From the NCBI GenBank assembly GCA_041739295.1, contig JBGSOE010000275.1, forward strand, positions 1 to 8,206: a stretch of DNA of 8,206 bases, read 5' to 3'. Shown in pieces: positions 1 to 5,796 of this stretch. Numbering within the stretch: position 1 is the first letter of the stretch; each line of letters begins with the position of its first letter. Position numbers and translations under genes: made by a program. Source of the DNA: JAHJQQ01 sp041739295. GTDB lineage: Bacteria > Pseudomonadota > Gammaproteobacteria > Thiohalobacterales > Thiohalobacteraceae. Under the pieces are notes generated by a model. The model worked only from the letters and a program-made list of their open reading frames with translations. It ran no database searches and was not told the DNA's origin.

Positions 1-17
1 ACAATACCGCCATTCAT
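1..17 (-). CDS. Start of an unidentified minus-strand gene running off the left edge (partial)
   Basis: On the minus strand a strong Shine-Dalgarno GGAGGT (complement of 25-30) is followed after 7 nt by an ATG at 17-15, then codons for Asn-Gly-Gly-Ile. A second ATG in another frame (13-11) lies 11 nt from the same site and is less well placed. Only five codons are visible, so no product can be named. If real, the gene is divergent from the phosphatase gene at 108 and shares an upstream region of about 90 nt with it. Confidence 0.4.
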
Positions 18-44
18 ACGAGTTACCTCCATATACTTTGTTTT

Positions 45-86
45 GGCGCGGTGCAGTAAGCGTAGCGAACCGCGCCGAACCGCACC
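45..86. repeat. Palindromic intergenic repeat, copy 1
   Basis: GGCGCGGT (45-52) and ACCGCGCC (69-76) are a perfect 8-bp inverted repeat around a GTAAGCGTAGCGA-type centre. A second right arm, GAACCGCACC, follows at 77-86, so the right side looks duplicated. The same type of element, with arms GGTGnGGT/ACCGCACC around a GAGCGCAGCGA-like centre, recurs at 2858-2887 and 2978-3006. It sits between two divergent starts and could form a hairpin in either leader. Confidence 0.6.
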
Positions 87-107
87 ACCAAGCGAAGGAC
101 AGGATTC

Positions 108-647
108 ATGAAGCTATATCTGATGCGTCACGGCCAGACCAACTACAATCTGCTCCAACTGTGCAATGACAATCCACAGGTTGATGTACATCTGACCGAG
201 GTCGGCATAGCGCAGGCCCAGAACGCCGCCGAGTCGCTACGCGAAATTCCCTTGCAGCACATTCTGATCTCAGAACTACCGCGCACTCGGCAAACAGCGG
301 AAATCATCAATCAACATCATCAGGTACCCATCGATGTCGTGCCCGCGCTCAATGATATCCGTTCGGGGTTCGAGGGCCGGCCTGTGGCGGACTATTTCGC
401 CGCCATCGGTGCGGATCGTTTCAATCTGCGCCCGAAGGGTGGCGAATCCCTGCGCGATTATCAAACCCGCGTACTGCCGGTGCTCGATGGGCTGCGCCAG
501 CAATCCTGGACGTGCATACTGATCGTGGCCCATGAGGAAACCCTGCGCGTGCTGGCCGCCGCGCTGCGCGGTTTATCAGCATCAGAAATGCTGGCACTGC
601 ACTTTGGCAATTGCGAAACATTACGCTTTGAGTTGGATAGGCCTTGA
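108..647 (+). CDS. Histidine phosphatase family protein (phosphoglycerate-mutase-like)
   Basis: This 179-aa protein belongs to the histidine phosphatase superfamily, whose members form a phosphohistidine intermediate to remove or move phosphate. The N-terminus MKLYLMRHGQTN carries the RHG signature with the nucleophile His8. LTEVG (29-33), the SELPRTRQTAE segment (55-65), Glu89 in GFEGRP, and the second catalytic His142 in VAHEETLR all fit the family. There is no signal peptide, so it is probably cytoplasmic. The substrate cannot be read from sequence; phosphoglycerate mutase, alpha-ribazole phosphatase and sugar-phosphate phosphatase types all look similar. No cobalamin genes are nearby to support CobC. 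The start has AAGGA 8 nt upstream. It is the first gene of a plus-strand cluster with a thioredoxin/HEAT protein and a photolyase, 61 nt ahead of the next gene. Confidence 0.9.
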   Translation: MKLYLMRHGQTNYNLLQLCNDNPQVDVHLTEVGIAQAQNAAESLREIPLQHILISELPRTRQTAEIINQHHQVPIDVVPALNDIRSGFEGRPVADYFAAIGADRFNLRPKGGESLRDYQTRVLPVLDGLRQQSWTCILIVAHEETLRVLAAALRGLSASEMLALHFGNCETLRFELDRP

Positions 648-708
648 TCGACGACAAAACACCTGTTCTTATGCAGGCTGACACTCAACAATACCTAAAG
701 ACATCAGT

Positions 709-1350
709 ATGAATGATACATCCACTCAGCAACCGGAAGCCTTATTACTGATCGCCAATGGCTGTCCACACTGCCCCACGGTGTTGCAGGGACTCAGCGA
801 ACTGGTGAAAACAGGACAAATAGGCCGCCTGGAAGTTATTAACATCAATGTACATCCAGAGGTCGCGCACCTGCACGGTGTGCGCAGCGTCCCCTGGTTG
901 CGCATTGGATCCTTCCAACTGACCGGACTCCGCTCACCGGCGGAACTTGCACAGTGGGTTCAACGTGCGCAATCCAGCCAAGGCATGAAAACCTACTTCA
1001 GTGAACTGCTCAGCGCCGGTGATCTTGCCGGCGTCAGTGCAACGCTCAAGCGCGACCCGGAAAATACAACCACGTTAATAGAGCTACTCGGCGATCCTGA
1101 AGCTGAGTTACAGGTTCGTCTCGGCGTGTCTGCTGTATTGGAAGATCTGGAAGGCAGCGAACTGCTTGGCGAGCAGGTCGATGCACTGGGCAAACTCGGC
1201 GCGCATGCGGATACCCGTATCCGCATCGATGCCGCGCACGCACTCGGTCTGACTCATGCAGATGCCGCGCGCCCCTATCTCGTAGTGCTACAGAATGATA
1301 CGGACGCAGAGGTACGTGAGGTTGCGGCCGAAAGTCTGGCCGGGCTGTAA
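709..1350 (+). CDS. Thioredoxin-fold protein fused to HEAT repeats
   Basis: This 213-aa protein has two parts. Residues 10-90 look like a thioredoxin fold: a beta strand (ALLLIANG), a CPHC redox motif at 19-22, a strand LEVININVHPEVA, and a cis-proline in VRSVPW (Pro62), the usual layout of glutaredoxin/thioredoxin active sites. Residues 95-213 are helical repeats of HEAT type, with typical units around DPEAELQVRLGVSAVLEDL, ADTRIRIDAAHALG and DTDAEVREVAAESLAGL. Its job would be a thiol-disulfide exchange tied to a protein-binding scaffold, but the partner is unknown. There is no signal peptide, so it is likely cytoplasmic. The ribosome binding site (AAAGA) is weak. The stop lies 18 nt before the photolyase start, implying co-transcription and perhaps a link to redox or light-damage stress. 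Confidence 0.85.
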   Translation: MNDTSTQQPEALLLIANGCPHCPTVLQGLSELVKTGQIGRLEVININVHPEVAHLHGVRSVPWLRIGSFQLTGLRSPAELAQWVQRAQSSQGMKTYFSELLSAGDLAGVSATLKRDPENTTTLIELLGDPEAELQVRLGVSAVLEDLEGSELLGEQVDALGKLGAHADTRIRIDAAHALGLTHADAARPYLVVLQNDTDAEVREVAAESLAGL

Positions 1351-1368
1351 GCGCATGAAGCAGACAGC

Positions 1369-2826
1369 ATGAGCAATGTCATCCTCTGGTTCCGTCGCGA
1401 TCTACGTCTCGCCGACAACCCAGCCCTACAGCACGCGCTGGAACAGGGCGACAACATCCTGCCGCTGTTCATCTGGGAACCGGACGACAATGCCGACTGG
1501 GCGCCGGGTTCGGCCAGCCGCTGGTGGCTACACCACAGCCTGAAGCATTTACAGCATCGGCTACGCCGCCTCGGTGCCGAACTCATTATCCAATGCGGTG
1601 ACCCGACGCAAATACTGACTCATCTCGGCCAACGCTATGGCATCGATGCAGTGCTCTGGAACCGCCTCTACGAGCCACAGGCTGTCACCCGCGATGGCAA
1701 CCTCAAGAGCGAACTCATCGACGCGGGCATCGTTGCACGAAGCTTCAATGCCAGACTATTGATTGAACCCTGGCAGTTACTCAAGGGTGACGGCGGCCCC
1801 TATCGGGTATTCACACCATTCTGGAAAACCTTGCAGCGCACGCTCATTGAAACACCACCGACACCCGCGCCGGCAGCTCTCAATGCTATCGCAGTCGATG
1901 CGGCAGACTCCCTCGCACTTGATGTTTTACAGCTACTACCCAATCAGTCCTGGGATGAAGGCCTGTATCGGCATTGGCACCCTGGCGAGAGTGGCGCGCA
2001 TGCGCGGCTGCACGCGGCACTGGACGGTGCGCTGCTGGATTATCCCACTGGGCGCGATCTGCCCGCACGGGAAGGCACCTCACGATTATCGCCACACCTG
2101 CACTTCGGCGAACTTGGTCCACGCCAGATCTGGTATGCCGTGCGGGCCTGGGCTACCGGTAATACCGGTGCGGGGTACGCGGAGGCTGCCGAGAGCTACT
2201 TACGTCAACTGGCGTGGCGCGAATTCGCCATACATCTGCTTTACCACTTTCCGCACACCGCAGATGCGCCACTGGATTCACGCTTCAATCACATGCCCTG
2301 GACGACGGATGCCGGCGAGGCATTGCGCGCCTGGCAACAGGGCCGCACCGGCATTCCGATCATCGATGCCGGTATGCGTGAACTCTGGCAGACCGGCTGG
2401 ATGCACAACCGTGTGCGCATGCTGGTCGCCTCGCTGTTGACCAAAAATCTACGCATACATTGGCTGGAGGGCGCGCGCTGGTTCTGGGACACGCTAGTGG
2501 ATGCCGACCTCGCCAACAACACGCTCGGCTGGCAATGGGTAGCCGGTTGCGGGGCGGATGCCTCGCCCTACTTCCGCATTTTCAACCCGGTGGTACAGGG
2601 CGAACGCTTCGATCCCGAGGGCGACTATGTCCGCCAGTGGGTGCCGGAATTGCGTACATTACCTGCCAAGTGGATTCACCAACCCGCTGCGGCACCAGCT
2701 GATGTGCTGGTCGAGGCCGGCATTGAACTCGGCCGGGATTATCCCTTGCCGATTATCGATCTGAAGGAATCGCGTGAAGAGATATTACGGATATGGAATG
2801 TTATCAAACAGTACCCGCGTGAATAG
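1369..2826 (+). CDS. phrB: Deoxyribodipyrimidine photolyase
   Basis: This 485-aa flavoprotein of the cryptochrome/photolyase family repairs cyclobutane pyrimidine dimers using blue light. The N-terminal antenna domain begins VILWFRRDLRLADNPAL and includes the RVFTPFWK segment (146-153). The C-terminal FAD domain includes TSRLSPHLHFGE (237-248), LRQLAWREF (278-286), WMHNRVRM (344-351) and NNTLGWQW...DASPYFRIFNP (383-407). By alignment from memory with the E. coli enzyme, the electron-transfer tryptophans are Trp388, Trp365 and Trp311, all present, and the NNxxGWQW/YFRIFNP pattern is of the CPD photolyase type rather than (6-4) or cryptochrome-DASH. Whether it is class I or the related class III cannot be settled here. 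Length is normal and the gene is intact. ATG 1369 is preceded only by a weak GAAG; the ATG at 1354 stops after five codons. It is the last gene of the cluster. Confidence 0.95.
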   Translation: MSNVILWFRRDLRLADNPALQHALEQGDNILPLFIWEPDDNADWAPGSASRWWLHHSLKHLQHRLRRLGAELIIQCGDPTQILTHLGQRYGIDAVLWNRLYEPQAVTRDGNLKSELIDAGIVARSFNARLLIEPWQLLKGDGGPYRVFTPFWKTLQRTLIETPPTPAPAALNAIAVDAADSLALDVLQLLPNQSWDEGLYRHWHPGESGAHARLHAALDGALLDYPTGRDLPAREGTSRLSPHLHFGELGPRQIWYAVRAWATGNTGAGYAEAAESYLRQLAWREFAIHLLYHFPHTADAPLDSRFNHMPWTTDAGEALRAWQQGRTGIPIIDAGMRELWQTGWMHNRVRMLVASLLTKNLRIHWLEGARWFWDTLVDADLANNTLGWQWVAGCGADASPYFRIFNPVVQGERFDPEGDYVRQWVPELRTLPAKWIHQPAAAPADVLVEAGIELGRDYPLPIIDLKESREEILRIWNVIKQYPRE

Positions 2827-2857
2827 CAGCGCGCCAATGCATATCGGGTGCAATACG

Positions 2858-2887
2858 TAGGGTGTGGTGAGCGCAGCGAACCGCACC
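2858..2887. repeat. Palindromic intergenic repeat, copy 2
   Basis: GGTGTGGT (2861-2868) and ACCGCACC (2880-2887) pair with one G-U, around GAGCGCAGCGA, preceded by TAG. It is the cleanest copy of the element also present at 45-86 and 2978-3006. It lies just after the photolyase stop, where its transcript hairpin may act on the 3' end. Confidence 0.65.
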
Positions 2888-2921
2888 AACTCACAATGAA
2901 CGTAATAAGGCACACGAAAGG

Positions 2922-2960
2922 CTTGTCGGACGCGGCCTTCGGCCTGAATCCGACCTACAT
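2922..2960. repeat. REP-like palindromic element of a different family
   Basis: TGTCGGA (2924-2930) pairs with TCCGAC (2949-2954, with TACA following), enclosing GGCC-TTC-GGCC (2934-2944). This stacked-hairpin layout resembles REP/BIME-type elements known from enterobacteria and other gammaproteobacteria. Its sequence differs from the GGTG/CACC repeats on either side. Confidence 0.6.
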
Positions 2961-2977
2961 CAGACTAACTGCAGCTG

Positions 2978-3006
2978 CAGGGTGAGGTGAGCATAGTGAA
3001 CCGCAC
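2978..3006. repeat. Palindromic intergenic repeat, copy 3 (degenerate)
   Basis: GCAGGGTGAGGTGAGCATAGTG followed by AACCGCAC matches copy 2 with several changes (GAGCATAGTGA for GAGCGCAGCGA, arm GGTGAGGT). The arms still pair in part. It abuts the porin terminator. Confidence 0.55.
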
Positions 3007-3048
3007 AAAAATAAAAACCCCGGGGAGCACCATCGCGCTACCCGGGCT
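3007..3048 (-). terminator. Rho-independent terminator of the porin gene
   Basis: Read on the minus strand just after the porin stop, CCCGGG-T-AGC (3046-3037) pairs with GCT-C-CCCGGG through one internal mismatch, with a loop of about 8 nt. It is followed by a T-rich run, TTTTTATTTTT (3017-3007). The GC stem plus T tract is a classical intrinsic terminator. On the plus strand the stem has no T tract, so termination of the photolyase transcript here is less certain. Confidence 0.85.
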
Positions 3049-3064
3049 ACTGATAATGCGCCTT

Positions 3065-4384
3065 TTAGAAAATAGCGAGCAACTGCACTGACGCGCGATC
3101 ATCCATACCGTCGAGAATCTGATTCGGAACGGCACTTCCGGATAGCTCGGGAGCTTCGGCAGCGCGGAACTCGTAATTGAAGATCAATCGCGTCTTTTTA
3201 TTGAGCGTGTACTGTGCGCCCGCCGTCCAGGCCGTGAAGCGGCGTTCATCAGCGGCTGTATCGGTCGCCCGGTTCAGCCAGTCATAACGCAGATCCAGCT
3301 CCAGGTCCGGCAATAGCTTGTAACCTGCATCGACATACCAACCGTCCGCCTCATCGTTGGGCAGGATGTTCCAGGAGGATACTGCCGTTCCGGCATTATT
3401 CAGCGTACCCGGCACGGCACCGCCATCGCTGCCATTGAAGATCATGCCATCGGCCTTTATATACTCAGCACCGGCACGATATTTAGCTTTGCGGAAGGTG
3501 GTGCCCAGACCCCAGCGCGTACGATCGTAATCACCGACGGTTTGCGTTGGGCCAGTCGCAATGGTGCGCTTACCCTGCTGATGCCAGGCATACAGCTTCA
3601 GACCCTGACGGCGTGGACCTTCACCACCGTATACACGCTCAGACGCCCAATACAGATAAAGATCCTTGTCGCTATTGTCATCGCCGCGATCAATGCCGTT
3701 GCCATTACCGATCATTGCCGCATAGCTATGTTCCCAATTTCCGGTATTGAACCAGTCAAACACCTGCACGCCTATATCACGGAAGGCACCGACCGAGCCA
3801 TTAGGATTATTCGCGCCAACGCTTGCGACAGAACCGTCGCTATCGAAGAATCGCTCCAACATGATCATATTGGTCACGTTGGTGAAATTGATGTAATCAA
3901 ACACGTGGATGGCCATCAGGCCTTCTTCAGAACCCGGGTACTTGAACTGGCCGACACGGAAACGTGCGCCTTCGATATAATTCAGCGTCACACTGGCGTC
4001 AGTCGCCATGACGCTGCCATTCTCGCTAGTGATACCGTTATTGCCAGCCTCGACCAACAGAAAATAATTGACCTTGCTGTCGAGCGGGAAACCGGTGCCG
4101 CGAACACCCAGTCGGGCACGGTGAATGTTGAACGTCGAGTTGCTGTCCAGGTCAGGTCCAATCACATTGAACTGCGCCGACTTGCCCGCCCAGGGTCCGG
4201 CCTTGAGATCTGTCCCTTCGGTATATTGGTATTCCGGTTGTATGAAGCCCCAGACATTGGCGCGCTCGGAGGCGCCGGCTGGCTCCGTCCCCTGAATGGC
4301 CAGCCAATTAGTAGCCTCAACTGACGCACTGCCAAGTACTAGCGCGATACAGCTGCTGATAGTTGCACTTCTGGTACAGGACAT
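3065..4384 (-). CDS. Outer-membrane porin, OprO/OprP (phosphate-selective porin)-like
   Basis: This 439-aa protein is predicted to be exported and to form an outer-membrane beta-barrel channel. Residues 1-24 are a signal peptide with a hydrophobic core (SSCIALVLGSAS) and likely cleavage after VEA. The mature part is rich in alternating aromatic and polar strands, for example NVWGFIQPEYQY (43-54), FNIHRARLGVRG, and YFLLVEAG, and RFRVGQFKYPGSEEG resembles the conserved segment of the OprO/OprP family. It ends in Phe, the usual C-terminal outer-membrane assembly signal. Phosphate specificity is not shown; many members of this family have other or unknown substrates. The ATG has a strong GGGGGAAG site just upstream. 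A perfect 12-bp inverted repeat lies in the leader and an intrinsic terminator follows the stop, so it is probably transcribed alone. Confidence 0.85.
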   Translation of the reverse strand: MSCTRSATISSCIALVLGSASVEATNWLAIQGTEPAGASERANVWGFIQPEYQYTEGTDLKAGPWAGKSAQFNVIGPDLDSNSTFNIHRARLGVRGTGFPLDSKVNYFLLVEAGNNGITSENGSVMATDASVTLNYIEGARFRVGQFKYPGSEEGLMAIHVFDYINFTNVTNMIMLERFFDSDGSVASVGANNPNGSVGAFRDIGVQVFDWFNTGNWEHSYAAMIGNGNGIDRGDDNSDKDLYLYWASERVYGGEGPRRQGLKLYAWHQQGKRTIATGPTQTVGDYDRTRWGLGTTFRKAKYRAGAEYIKADGMIFNGSDGGAVPGTLNNAGTAVSSWNILPNDEADGWYVDAGYKLLPDLELDLRYDWLNRATDTAADERRFTAWTAGAQYTLNKKTRLIFNYEFRAAEAPELSGSAVPNQILDGMDDRASVQLLAIF

Positions 4385-4403
4385 CAGCTTCCCCCATTGT
4401 TAT

Positions 4404-4442
4404 GGGCACTTCTATCGCTTGATCGGATTAATAGAAGTGCCC
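4404..4442 (-). promoter_or_regulatory. Perfect 12-bp inverted repeat in the porin leader
   Basis: GGGCACTTCTAT (4404-4415) and ATAGAAGTGCCC (4431-4442) are exact inverted copies separated by 15 nt. After one mismatch two more bases pair on the outside (TA/TA). It ends about 20 nt upstream of the porin ATG, leaving the Shine-Dalgarno free. It could be a dimeric-regulator operator or an mRNA-stabilising leader hairpin. It has no proper T tract in either direction, so it is not a convincing terminator. Confidence 0.6.
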
Positions 4443-4646
4443 TTATTAGTATGTCTTCAGGCACTAGCCTGGTGGTACATAACGTTTCCGGTTTTCGGCG
4501 GACGCTAGAACAAAACGTAATAATGGTGAATGAATGGATGCCTATCGGGATTACGGTTATATCAAAGTGCATCCCTTGCTTATGAGTTCCCTCATGCGCC
4601 CAAATCCACAAGTCGACACCCTGTAGTACTCTATCCTCTCAACAAT
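4443..4646. other. Intergenic region upstream of the porin gene
   Basis: Together with the leader hairpin, this 262-nt gap separates the porin start from the stop of the DsrE-like gene; both genes are on the minus strand. It should hold the porin promoter, but I found no convincing -35/-10 pair. No intrinsic terminator is evident after the DsrE-like gene, so some read-through into the porin is possible. Short open frames on either strand lack coding features. Confidence 0.4.
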
Positions 4647-5105
4647 TCAAGGTTTGATGTAGGCATACCCCTGCGACTGAAGGATAGCCAATTGCGCGAC
4701 ACCGGATGGCACAATATCTTCAGCATTGACGTCATATAAAGACTCAAAGGGAATTTCGCGTCCCTTGATAGTGTTATTGCACACCTGAAACTGCACATGC
4801 TGCTGTTTTAGATTGGCGACTTTGACTTGCATGTCCTCGGTAGCATTTGCCGTTGCCATCTTGGTTTTTGCAAGTTCATCCGGATAAAGCAACAGTGACA
4901 TTCCATCCCCGTGCAGCACCACCTTGATATCAAGGTTATCCACGCCAGCGGCGACGATATGATTTTGTATGCTCCGAAGCGCCACCATCTGTTGTTTGGC
5001 ATCACCACTGTTGATGTGATAAACAACTTTCTGCTTGTCGGCTGCCAGGGACACACCACCCAGCCCCAATAAAACCGCTATGACAATGCCAATGAGTATC
5101 CGCAT
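4647..5105 (-). CDS. Secreted DsrE/DsrF-like (YchN-fold) protein
   Basis: This 152-aa protein has an N-terminal signal peptide (residues 1-22, hydrophobic core LIGIVIAVLLGLGGVSLAA), so the mature protein of about 130 aa should be periplasmic. The mature part starts QKVVYHINSGDAKQQMVALRSI, the opening strand and helix of the DsrE-like fold. It continues with DIKVVLHGDGMSLLL (59-73), then a strand carrying a single cysteine, VQFQVCNNTIKGREI (Cys109), and ends GVAQLAILQSQGYAYIKP. This is the pattern of the uncharacterised relatives of DsrE/DsrF, where a cysteine at this place can carry sulfur in the DsrE/TusD branch. A sulfur role for this protein is inference. The start has GGGAGAG about 5 nt upstream. 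It is divergent from the sigma/anti-sigma pair, whose membrane member carries a similar periplasmic domain. Confidence 0.85.
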   Translation of the reverse strand: MRILIGIVIAVLLGLGGVSLAADKQKVVYHINSGDAKQQMVALRSIQNHIVAAGVDNLDIKVVLHGDGMSLLLYPDELAKTKMATANATEDMQVKVANLKQQHVQFQVCNNTIKGREIPFESLYDVNAEDIVPSGVAQLAILQSQGYAYIKP

Positions 5106-5244
5106 TACAACTCTCCCTTTTTCACTATTGTTATATGATCTCTGGAACGTCGGAAAGTCTGGATTATTCTAGGTTATTTACATACGGCATGCAGTGAAAA
5201 AAAGATGGAATAAATCCCCTCGCTGGGGTCTCTATAAAGGTAGT
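5106..5244. promoter_or_regulatory. Divergent intergenic region between the DsrE-like gene and the sigma gene
   Basis: About 139 nt should contain both divergent promoters. On the plus strand, GGAAC (5144-5148) followed after 16 nt by TATTCTA (5165-5171) resembles the GGAAC-type -35 of many ECF promoters but lacks a typical ECF -10, so it is only a candidate for autoregulation. On the minus strand, TATAAC (5135-5130) could be a -10 for the DsrE-like gene, with no good -35. A short CCCC/GGGG hairpin (5216-5228) precedes the sigma ATG. Confidence 0.3.
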
Positions 5245-5796
5245 ATGCGAATAATCGATCGAATTTGTAGTGCACGAAGCCTGCGGCAGCGTATTGCCGG
5301 GAGTCGCGATCGCCTGTACAAGGTGGCCCTGGCCTGGAGTGGCGACGCCATGGTTGCCGATGATCTGGTGCAGGAAACACTTGAAACCGCATTGGAAAAA
5401 TCGCATCAACTACGCGAGATCGATCGGCTGTATGCCTGGATGTACTCAATAATGAATAATTGCTGGCGCCACTACCTGCGTCGCCAGCGCCCCGACTGCG
5501 AACTGGATGAGACACAGCATGCCAGCGGTTCCGATCCGGAGGCCCTCAGTGGCCAGCATCAGGTGATCGAGCGTGTCCGCGCGGCCATCGCCCGTCTGCC
5601 GATTGGCCAGCGCGAAGTACTGACATTGGTGGATTTAGAAGGCTTCGCTTACCAGGAGGTAGCGGACATTCTCGAAATCCCGATCGGAACAGTGATGAGC
5701 CGCTTGAATCGCGCACGTGGATTTCTACAAACAGCATTGCGCAACATTCAACCGGAACCCACTACCCAGTCTGCGCGTTTACGGAGTGTACAATGA
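5245..5796 (+). CDS. ECF-type RNA polymerase sigma factor
   Basis: This sigma-70 family factor of about 183 aa directs RNA polymerase to a specific promoter set. Region 2 spans about residues 21-83 (RDRLYKVALAWSGD, ADDLVQETLETALEK, LYAWMYSIMNNCWRHYLRR), including the DDLVQET motif that contacts core polymerase. Region 4 spans about 106-165, with a helix-turn-helix in AYQEVADILEIPIGTVMSRLNRAR that should read the -35. There is no sigma-1 or sigma-3 domain, which defines the ECF group. The frame is open from a GTG at 5194, but that start lacks a ribosome binding site. ATG 5245 has AAGG 4 nt upstream and gives the usual ECF length, so I prefer it. The stop overlaps the next start (ATGA), so it is coupled to its likely anti-sigma. 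The exact regulon is unknown; the divergent DsrE-like gene is the first candidate. Confidence 0.9.
   Translation: MRIIDRICSARSLRQRIAGSRDRLYKVALAWSGDAMVADDLVQETLETALEKSHQLREIDRLYAWMYSIMNNCWRHYLRRQRPDCELDETQHASGSDPEALSGQHQVIERVRAAIARLPIGQREVLTLVDLEGFAYQEVADILEIPIGTVMSRLNRARGFLQTALRNIQPEPTTQSARLRSVQ

Noticed and set aside
1763..2440. Open plus-strand frame of 225 codons inside the photolyase gene
   Set aside because: It is a shifted frame of a clearly coding gene, with an arginine/cysteine/histidine-rich translation typical of an off-frame read.
2858..3006. Repeat cluster as a CRISPR array
   Set aside because: The copies are degenerate, unevenly spaced and interrupted by a different palindrome, with no regular spacers or cas genes.
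3542..4324. Long open plus-strand frame of 260 codons antisense to the porin gene
   Set aside because: It lies wholly within the porin coding sequence, has no ribosome binding site or recognisable domain, and the porin frame has a signal peptide, a Shine-Dalgarno and a terminator.
4404..4442. The porin-leader inverted repeat as a transcription terminator
   Set aside because: Neither strand has a T tract after the stem, and there is no plus-strand gene upstream that would need one.
4455..4500. GGAAAC...CTAG on the minus strand upstream of the porin, as a second copy of the GGAAC...CTAG pattern near the sigma gene
   Set aside because: The spacing differs between the two (18 versus 21 nt after GGAA), so they do not support a common promoter.
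4384..4611. Short minus-strand frame ending at the porin start
   Set aside because: It lies in the porin leader and contains the inverted repeat, with no Shine-Dalgarno at its start and no recognisable features.
5194..5244. Extended sigma-factor start at GTG 5194
   Set aside because: There is no ribosome binding site, the extra 17 residues are lysine/tryptophan-rich and atypical, and ATG 5245 has a better site and gives the usual ECF length.
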